From contig CM074855.1 of assembly GCA_037501455.1 (NCBI GenBank), forward strand, positions 52,397,001 to 52,461,000: DNA of 64,000 nt, in the 5' to 3' direction. The notes beneath the pieces are model-generated. The model was not told the DNA's origin, made no database searches, and was given only the letters and a program-made list of their open reading frames with translations. This stretch comes from Lantana camara (Eukaryota; Streptophyta; Magnoliopsida; Lamiales; Verbenaceae). Each line of letters starts with the position of its first letter. The first letter of the stretch is position 1. Shown piece after piece: positions 59,925 through 64,000 of the stretch. The position numbers were made by a program, and so were the translations under genes.

Positions 59925-62900
59925 TGTAGCACCCCGGAGCGCAGAGCACTACACCCCCCGCACTATAGCCCGACACGTGTAACGAAATGGGAACTCCGCA
60001 CACGTACCCAGCTACAGCGAACGGGTGACAAACAAAACACACACACTAGCTAGGCGGTCTAGACCCTAATACAAAGCGCGCACAAAAATCATAAATCACA
60101 TGCGGAAGCCACATGATCATTACAAACAAACATACATGCTCGAATTATTACAATTTGTACATACTATGCCCATCCAAGGCCAATTAATCATACGAGTATC
60201 AAATTTCAAAATTCAGAATCCTAACTTATACAAATTCATACATATCTTATTCATAATATCAAGACTTAAAAGTAAAGATGCAAAGATGCAAAAGACCCGA
60301 CCGACAACCTCGAACAAACTAAACAAAGGACCCCCGCCTAGCACGAACCAAACCTGCACCTGCAAACTCAACAAACAAAAGGGGAAAAAAGAAGACAACG
60401 AGGAGGGGTCAGTCCTAAAGACTGGTGAGGGGGCTAACACACTCACACGTACATATACATAGAGCATAGCATATTCAAAATTAAAGGTTCATCAACCGGG
60501 GCATGCTTTTTGCAATCCAAATCATTTAACACGTGATACTAAGTATAAGGACTAACACACTCACACGTACATATACATAGAGCATAGCATATTCAAAATT
60601 AAAGGTTCATCAACCGGGGCGTGGTTTTTGCAATCTAAATCATTTAACACGTGATACTAAGTACAAGGAAAAGGGTTAAGGCCGAAGGCCAAAATCAACC
60701 AAATTTTAGTAATTATGAAGTCCACTCCCGTTTCACAAACCAAGTTCAAAGTCAAACACACAACTCGATGAGTACGAGCATCAGACCAACCTAACTCCGT
60801 TCATAAATCAAAGATCTAAAACAAAAGCAAATCATAATTCAGAATCAAATACACATACCTCTTCCCCGGTTGATGGGAGGGTGGCCTACCCTGTCCATCG
60901 GTCATACAGTATGGGTCGTGAGTTTCATGACGCTCACGCCCGAGGACTCCTTCCCCCACCAAGCCTCCTAGTGGGTTCAGGGTTGATCCTTAAGTGTGGA
61001 GACTGTGCTTGGGAATACCCGACGACCCACACCATCCCGGGTCTCCTTCGCACAAATCTCCGGGGCCCAGTCTAATTTCAAATTGTTCGAAAGTTCTTAA
61101 TGCATACGGATGCAAAAGAAGCATAAGAGATGCAAATGATGCAATGCACTTCATAAAATTCATACTTAGGCACATTAGAGCAAATAACGAAATATCCCAC
61201 AATTAATCCAAGGAACAAACTTATCACACGTCAAATGAATCCATATTAAGCCATAAGTTACAGAATTCACGTCAAATAAATTCATAAATTTCATGCATAC
61301 ACGTAGGAAGGCATAACAAACGTATTCTTTGCCATGTATCACGTAAAAGCCATATCAAATAAATCCATAAAATTAATTCAATATTTATAACATAGAATAT
61401 AACATTTCTACATAGCTCATAAACCAAAATGAACAAATAAGTGGCATAGGAAAGTAACTAAAGAAGTACGAGAACCATGCATGCGAAATCGAATTATTAA
61501 GACCATATCATGTGAAATATTCAAATTTAATTACATAAAATTCATATTAATTAATTAACTCTTAATTGCATTTCATATAAAATATTACGTAAATGCATAT
61601 TACCTATATACATATTACATATACATACAATTCATGCTTGCAAAAAATAATATATTACAAATGTACATGCACTCACGTATTTACTCACACACACAAGCAC
61701 ACATGCACAAATCTTATATACTATGTATCTATATACATATACAGCCTGCATTAAAGTCTAAGTATCATAAAAACAAATTTATGCATGGACTAATTAAAAG
61801 CAAGGGACGTACGCATGGGAATTTCATATTAAACATTCCACGGACAAAGCTTATTAAAGTTTGGAACTCCATCAAGGCAAAACGGCAGCAGCTCACGAAG
61901 TGCATCTCAAAGAACATCGCGGCCGCAACTGAAAATCAGCACAAAACAGGTCGTGGCCGCTACCACCATCATCACCAACAAGTGCAGCAACTTCAGATCG
62001 AAAGGAGGGCAAAATTTGGTCGCGGCCGCGACTGCATGTTGCAGTCGCGAAACTGGAGCTGGACAACCCTGTTTCTTCGCTCCAAGCAACACAACAATAG
62101 CAGAAACTCCAAGCAACGTAAGCAGCATCAAACAAGACAACAAAACGCAGCAAAAGCAACACGCAATAGCAGCAAATCACGCAGCAACAAAGGATGCAAC
62201 AAGGTTGAAGTTAAAACTCATTTTCTCCAAATTTTCATGATATGCAGCTATGGTAGGTCGAGATGCAAGAAAAACCCATGAAATTTGACCTCAAAATCAT
62301 GGCAAAGAATTCATTTAGATCATATAAATAGCTTCAAGAGATAGATCAGATTCTCACAAGAATTCATCAAATTTCCTAAAACCCTTACTATTCACAATCC
62401 TCAATCTAACATGTTCAAATCTCAATCAAATTGAGCAAAATAAGACTTAAATGGAAGGCAAGAAGATGTAGAATAAGAATTCATTCATACCTCTTGAATC
62501 GGAGAAACTAAAGATATGCTCCTTGTTCGAGAACAAGGTGAAATGACGAAGAATCGAGCTCAAAATCCTCCAAGTGTGAATAGTGCCGAGAATCCCCTTC
62601 TCCTCTTTTCCTCCTGCTCTCTCGGTTTCCTTGGGGTCTGGCCGAAATGGCTGATTTTGGGAGATAGGTCTATGAGTTGGGGTCATTTAGGTTCAAGAAT
62701 CGGGTCATTTGGTTAAGAAACGAGAAAGTTATGGCCAAAACTGTAAAAGGTGGCAAATCTGCGCGAGGTCCACGTTTCGGGTGAAATTCGGAGGACCAAA
62801 CGGGTTTAGAAAAATATGAAACAAGGTTCCTTAGCTTCCATTCTTCGTTACGAGGCCGGTGCATCTTCCGAAATTCGAATTCGAATTCCTGAGCTCAAGA

Positions 62901-63280
62901 TATAAATTCCGGAACACAAGGCGCGCTAAAACAAGTTAGGCCCTCGAGTCCCCAACAAATAAAATATGGTGCGTTACCATATCAAACAAGTCCGAAAATG
63001 AAAAATGAGCGCATAGACGAATTCATAACACGTATAATTCATGCATAGCAAGTTATCACAAAAATCGAAAATAAATTCGAACTTAAACGGATTAAAAACG
63101 GGTTCAAAAGGTTAAAATCGTTCAAATATTTAATCATATAGTTATCAAATAATTCAATTAATTCAAGAATAGCATTTAAACATTAAAATAAACATATAAT
63201 TACTTCAATAAATAATTTAAATACGCAATTAACACTCTCGTGGCAACATACCTGTACGGTCGAAAAACCGAGATGTTACA
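59925..63280 (-). mobile_element. 5' LTR of D
   Basis: This 3356-bp LTR starts TGTAGCACCCC and ends GAGATGTTACA. Relative to the 3' LTR it lacks about 405 bp at 61101 and has a private 118-bp tandem duplication (60434-60669). The palindromic module is at 61917-62050 and includes GGTCGCGGCCGCGACTGC (about 62018). Confidence 0.92.
60434..60669. repeat. 118-bp tandem duplication in the 5' LTR of D
   Basis: CTAACACACTCACACGTACA recurs at 60434 and 60552. The copies run to GTGATACTAAGTA(T/C)AAGG and differ by a few bases (GGGGCATGC versus GGGGCGTGG). The 3' LTR has one copy, so it arose in this LTR after insertion. Confidence 0.93.
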
Positions 63281-63930
63281 GCTTGAATATAACGTCGATT
63301 CGTCGGTATAATGCCTTAATAACGGATCAAACGCCTTGATTTGATAACTTTAGGGAAGAACGCCTTTATATAGGTTTAGGATTCAAGAATTAAGTTCAAC
63401 TCAAACTTATTTAATAATTATCTCTTGTATTTTTTTTTTAAGAAGATAATATTAAATAAAATCACATGAATATTGATCTCTTTAATATTTTATTATTTTT
63501 TTAAAGAGATAATATCACATGAATATTTATCTCTTTATATTTTTATTTTTAAAGAGATAATATCATACGATACGCCATGTGTCGCCATATGATTTGTTGA
63601 GAAAATAATTATTATAATATTAATTAATTTAGCTATTTAACTTTGAAATTAAATTTATGATAATTTTAAAATAGTAAATTAAATTAATAATATAAAGTTT
63701 ATTTGTTCATCTACAATAATATTTTATATAATTTCAAGTATATACGTTATAATTAAAACACAAAAGTATATAAGCTAGCAATTTTTATATAATATCTCAA
63801 TAAATATGATTATATTTAATTCAAATAATCATATATTTAAAATTTTATATTTTAAATTAATAACAAAAGGTATTTAAATAATTAATTGAAATAAGTGTAT
63901 AAATATATTTAAAGACATAATATTAATAAG
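63281..63930. other. AT-rich stretch without gene
   Basis: Very AT-rich sequence with short direct repeats such as AAGAGATAATATCA at about 63500 and 63553. Only short open frames exist, and no element terminus was seen. It continues the sequence left of D. Confidence 0.6.
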
Positions 63931-64000
63931 AAGTAAGTTGTCCAAGTTGGTAAAAGAGTCACCATTCTTCCATGGATATCCGAGTTCGAATCCCTGCGTG
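63931..64000 (+). mobile_element. tRNA-derived SINE-like 5' end, cut by window edge
   Basis: GTTGTCCAAGTTGG (63937-63950) resembles an RNA polymerase III A box, and GAGTTCGAATCCC (63982-63994) a B box, 32 bases apart as in tRNA genes and plant SINEs. The intervening sequence does not form a convincing tRNA cloverleaf. A tRNA pseudogene is the alternative. Confidence 0.55.

Larger units (their letters stand above)
53509..63280 (-). mobile_element. Complete LARD-like LTR retrotransposon D, TSD GCTTG
   Basis: D has two LTRs (53509-57163 and 59925-63280), perfect TSDs GCTTG (53504-53508 and 63281-63285), a Met-tRNA PBS on the minus strand (59917-59904) and a PPT (57177-57164). The 2.76-kb internal region contains no gag or pol. 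It is homologous to C over LTR and internal region, so D is a second member of one non-autonomous family. The LTRs are very similar over long stretches, suggesting a fairly recent insertion. Chromovirus (Tekay/Del-like) ancestry is inferred from the long LTRs, the TGTGAC-type ends and the PBS. Confidence 0.92.

Noticed and set aside
61634..62281. 215-residue open frame on the plus strand
   Set aside because: It is antisense within LTR D, low in complexity, and broken by a stop in the other LTR of the same element. It is kept only as part of a finding, not as a gene.
1..64000. Host protein-coding genes, rRNA and intact tRNA genes
   Set aside because: I found none; all long frames with recognisable motifs belong to copia elements.

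Overview
This window looks like intergenic DNA from a large, repeat-rich flowering-plant genome, probably a eudicot. It is AT-rich, has no recognisable host gene, and nearly every base can be assigned to a transposable element. The evidence is structural: long terminal repeats (LTRs) with TG...CA ends, 5-bp target-site duplications (TSDs), primer-binding sites (PBS) matching the initiator-Met tRNA, polypurine tracts (PPT), and one decayed Ty1/copia polyprotein. I cannot name the species.

Left block (1-31194): a chain of insertions inside insertions. A solo LTR (377-3699) lies in a copia LTR (1-5206). That LTR lies in the 5' LTR of a non-coding long-LTR element B (to 15188), which also carries a second solo LTR (5821-8806). 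B lies in the internal region of a related element C (to 29460). C lies in an LTR fragment F (to 30032), F in a fragment G (to 30096), and G in a copia leader H. The 3' LTR of C received a further solo LTR E (17003-20557), and then E plus part of C was duplicated in tandem (copies 17221-22694 and 22695-28594).

Middle block (31195-51873): a fold-back minisatellite (31195-31664) is followed by a plus-oriented copia LTR (31665-about 34915) split by a minus-oriented solo LTR (31860-33576). Next is a 5'-truncated copia element K (about 34916-51873). K has recognisable gag, protease, integrase, reverse transcriptase and RNase H segments but several stops and frameshifts. A second, minus-oriented copia element L (38127-50841) sits in K's reverse-transcriptase region, flanked by the TSD CTTAG. 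The 5' LTR of L is itself split by a solo LTR (46867-49607, TSD ATAAT).

Right block (51874-64000): a probable LINE 3' end, one end of a CACTA (En/Spm-type) DNA transposon starting at 52551, and a complete minus-oriented non-coding LTR element D (53509-63280, TSD GCTTG). After D come about 650 bases of unassigned AT-rich DNA and a tRNA-derived SINE-like start cut by the window edge.

No gene in the window looks functional. B, C and D have LTRs of about 2.3-3.7 kb and pol-free internal regions, which fits large retrotransposon derivatives (LARDs) that would need enzymes from an autonomous partner. Their LTR ends and Met-tRNA PBS suggest a Ty3/gypsy chromovirus origin, but this is inference. The most unusual sequence features are GC-rich palindromic modules that differ between LTR families, the microhomology-flanked tandem duplication, the fold-back minisatellite and a repeated near-palindrome in the copia leaders.
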